Positions 61,681-64,000 of a stretch of DNA of 64,000 nucleotides are shown piece by piece (position 1 is the first letter of the stretch; each line of letters begins with the position of its first letter). The notes under the pieces were generated by a model. It was not told the origin of the DNA, ran no database searches, and saw nothing but the letters and a program-made list of their open reading frames with translations. Made by a program: the position numbers and the translations under genes. The DNA is from Datnioides undecimradiatus (Eukaryota > Chordata > Actinopteri > Lobotiformes > Datnioididae): contig WARS01000029.1 in NCBI GenBank assembly GCA_008933995.1, positions 22,380,879-22,444,878 of the forward strand, read 5' to 3'.

Positions 61681-63473
61681 AACTTTGAATAAGTACAAAA
61701 GGAGGCCTTTGATTGTGGACTTTCATTACGGGATATTTACTGCACACGCGCCAACATCTAAACAGAGGCAGCGTTGAAAGATGCACAATTCATAGGCGCT
61801 ATCACATCCATGGCTGCACCGAGGAAGACTGACGTGTATGCCTTTGCACAGTGCAGCCAATTATTTCCCTTCTGCAAGCGAGCACTGCTGTGCTGACTCT
61901 CAAACGCTGACACATTCGGCGCCGGCGTTTGAAGAATATTTCCCCCTCCTTCACCTTCACACTCTCTAAGAAAACAAAAAAGCTGCTTCGAGTGCGCGCC
62001 TTTGGAATCAACTCATTTCAATCAGGCTCGCAGGGAGATCTCTGGAGCTTTCATTACAAATACCTTTAAAAGTTGCAATTATTATATTTATCCTTTCGCC
62101 TGTGTTGTCGCTGAGACCCTGAGGAGAAGCGCGAGGTGGAGGCTGCACGCAGGCAGGGTTCAGACCGCAGAGATGATGACAAAACGGAATCGAGCCCGGG
62201 GCCCAATCCTCCTGCATCACATGCGAAAAATAGGGTTCACATTAACGTCGCTGGAGCATGAATCCATACCCACATCAAATCAACCTTTAGCTCTCCTCAT
62301 TGTAAACAATTTAAAACACTGCCTGATGGGAAAAGGCAGGCAGGCATCTGTCACCGCAGCGCCTCGCTCCCTCTCAAGCATATTCAAAGACCTTCTAAAT
62401 CTGCCTGACTAATCATCAGAACGATGACAGTTTCTTAAAAGCCGATGATCATACGCCGGCTTCGCCTGCGTAGATGTTTTTTGCCTGTTTCGCCCGAGGG
62501 GGAGCCGGAAAGATCTGAGAATCCCTATCTCTGTACCCCATCCACTTCTTAAAGCTTTTTTTGTTCCTTGTTAATAATAATAATCATAAAACCTGCCCAC
62601 ATCACGACGCTGACATATACAAACAACGCATGTGGGTCAGGGAGCACGTCACGGCGTACATATACGTTTTAATGTTGGATCGCTCCTTTAAAAGCATAAC
62701 GGTGGCTTTTAGTGGAGACACTTTCTTCTGAGGCGTTTGTAACATCAGCACACCTCAGAATCACTTCTTTCTTTTGCCCATTTAGGGACTTTGAACAGCT
62801 TTCCACTGACGTCAATTGATTTGCAGAGCTACATCCGCGGCACTGCTTCACCTCCATGAAAAACAAAAGCAAGGCCGAGCAAGAGACGCCTATTCTACAT
62901 ATCAGTCAGCAAACCACAATTAGGGAGGGAAAAAAACAATGACAAGCTGTCGCTGCGCTGCCTTCGCCCCCCTACCACAACGCACAGCGTGATCCGCTGG
63001 CTGGCTGGCTGCTTTCGTCTGACTAAATGCTGAATTTATGAGTCTTTAAATGAACGCTGTACGGAGGGAGGATTTACATCCTGCTGTGGTGACTTAAAGT
63101 GTTTTTGTTTAGCATTTGCTCAGACAAGATGACAAGTTGAATATTTATGATTTGTCTTAATTTGCAGAGGGAAACTTTACAAAAGACCTCAGTATATTAG
63201 CTTGTCCAAACGCCCGTCTGTACTTGCTAACTATGCAAACCAGCTTGTCCGTTGACTGAGATTGTAATGATGGACGCTAGCTTTTTAAAATTAATTTTAT
63301 TTTATTTCATTGTATTTTATTTATTTATTGCTTTTGCTATTTTTTTATTTATTTAAAAGGCCATCGGCAGCTGCAGGAAGTAGTGCGCCCTTTATTTAGT
63401 GCCCTAGTACAGATAGGAGGCTTTGCATTGCAGCGTGTCAATAACAGGACAACAAAGAGCACACGCTTTAATG

Positions 63474-63511
63474 ATATATATATATATATACATACTGGTA
63501 TATATATATAA
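63474..63511. repeat. AT microsatellite forming a 13-bp hairpin
   Basis: TATATATATATAC at 63479-63491 is the exact reverse complement of GTATATATATATA at 63498-63510, around a 6-base loop (ATACTG). It is an interrupted TA repeat able to extrude as a cruciform. Confidence 0.85.
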
Positions 63512-64000
63512 AAAATGTGATTAGCCACAACATATGTTGGATGGATTAAAATCACACAAATGTCGATGGCAGCAGATCAAGGCGAGGACAGGAAGTCGAG
63601 CCGCAGAGAAGAAGCATTTCTACGGAAGCTGGGCAGGTTTTTGTCTGGGATGCCGTTGCGTCGATGCTGGACGTCGGGCGTCTATTTTGACATCTGCCGT
63701 TCAGCAGCTGTGTATTTAGAGCTGAAGACTGTGGAGGTTGTGGGCGACGCGGCACATCGGACCTCTGAGGTGTTCTTTAACGCACACTTGAAACAACATA
63801 ACTACACAAGTGTTGCTCGTACCTTAACAAGCGTGTTAGTTTGCTTGACAGACATGCTACAACAGGATATAACCAGCGATTGTTGGGTCTGAACGTCTAA
63901 TGGACCATTTTTAGTTGACGCTGTTGTTGACCTCCTCCGTCACAAGGTCCAACTAACATTTCTGCAGTGTCTTCCAGACTGTCAGAATCTAGATTTTAAA

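Larger units (their letters stand above)
56708..64000. other. Intergenic sequence to the end of the window
   Basis: No gene could be supported. Contents: pyrimidine-rich sequence at about 56925-56965, a dispersed-repeat copy (58141-58326), a long purine-rich strand (59508-59800), G13 and AAAT repeats near 60133-60262, AT-rich candidate regulatory sequence at about 61540-61680, a perfect CRE-like TGACGTCA at 62807-62814, T-rich low-complexity sequence near 63290-63355 and an AT hairpin (63474-63511). Open frames, including one of 110 codons at 63560-63892, match nothing I know. Confidence 0.55.

Overview
The window reads as a piece of a vertebrate nuclear genome, most likely a teleost fish. 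There are no operons, ribosome-binding sites or closely packed genes. Instead there are short exons with GT..AG borders separated by introns of 0.4 to 13.6 kb, many microsatellites and homopolymer runs, and degenerate interspersed repeats of a kind I associate with ray-finned fish. The only protein-coding gene I can support is one plus-strand gene of the BRINP family (BMP/retinoic acid-inducible neural-specific proteins, formerly FAM5). Compared from memory with the human paralogues it fits BRINP3 best overall, with some stretches closer to BRINP2.

Layout. 1-12857 is non-coding and probably part of a BRINP intron. It holds AT-rich blocks that look like conserved non-coding elements, a GC-box/G-quadruplex cluster and microsatellites. 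Six BRINP coding exons follow: 12858-13048, 14741-14925, 28574-28679, 29129-29365, 34404-34626 and 40980-42096 (with stop). All six join in frame across their splice junctions into 685 residues: a MACPF domain, a middle region, a ten-cysteine cluster and the long C-terminal region ending in KLCS. About 80 N-terminal residues (signal peptide and start of the mature protein) are not in the window. The 3' UTR runs to about 42930, where an AATAAA lies just before a GT-rich stretch.

From 42931 to 64000 I find no gene. This intergenic part carries an LTR-like remnant (about 47028-47433), a degenerate non-autonomous DNA transposon (about 56362-56707), several short repeat pairs shared within the window, a purine-strand-biased tract and an AT hairpin.

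The gene is expected to encode a secreted or lumenal glycoprotein of neural tissue. The many AT-rich, homeodomain-motif-dense blocks in and around it are plausible enhancers for a developmental neural gene, but that is inferred from composition alone; no alignment could be run. I saw no CRISPR array, bacterial defence locus or convincing RNA gene, and no clear undescribed system. The most rewarding points are the candidate regulatory blocks, the weak donor sites around the 449-base intron, and the repeat pairs.
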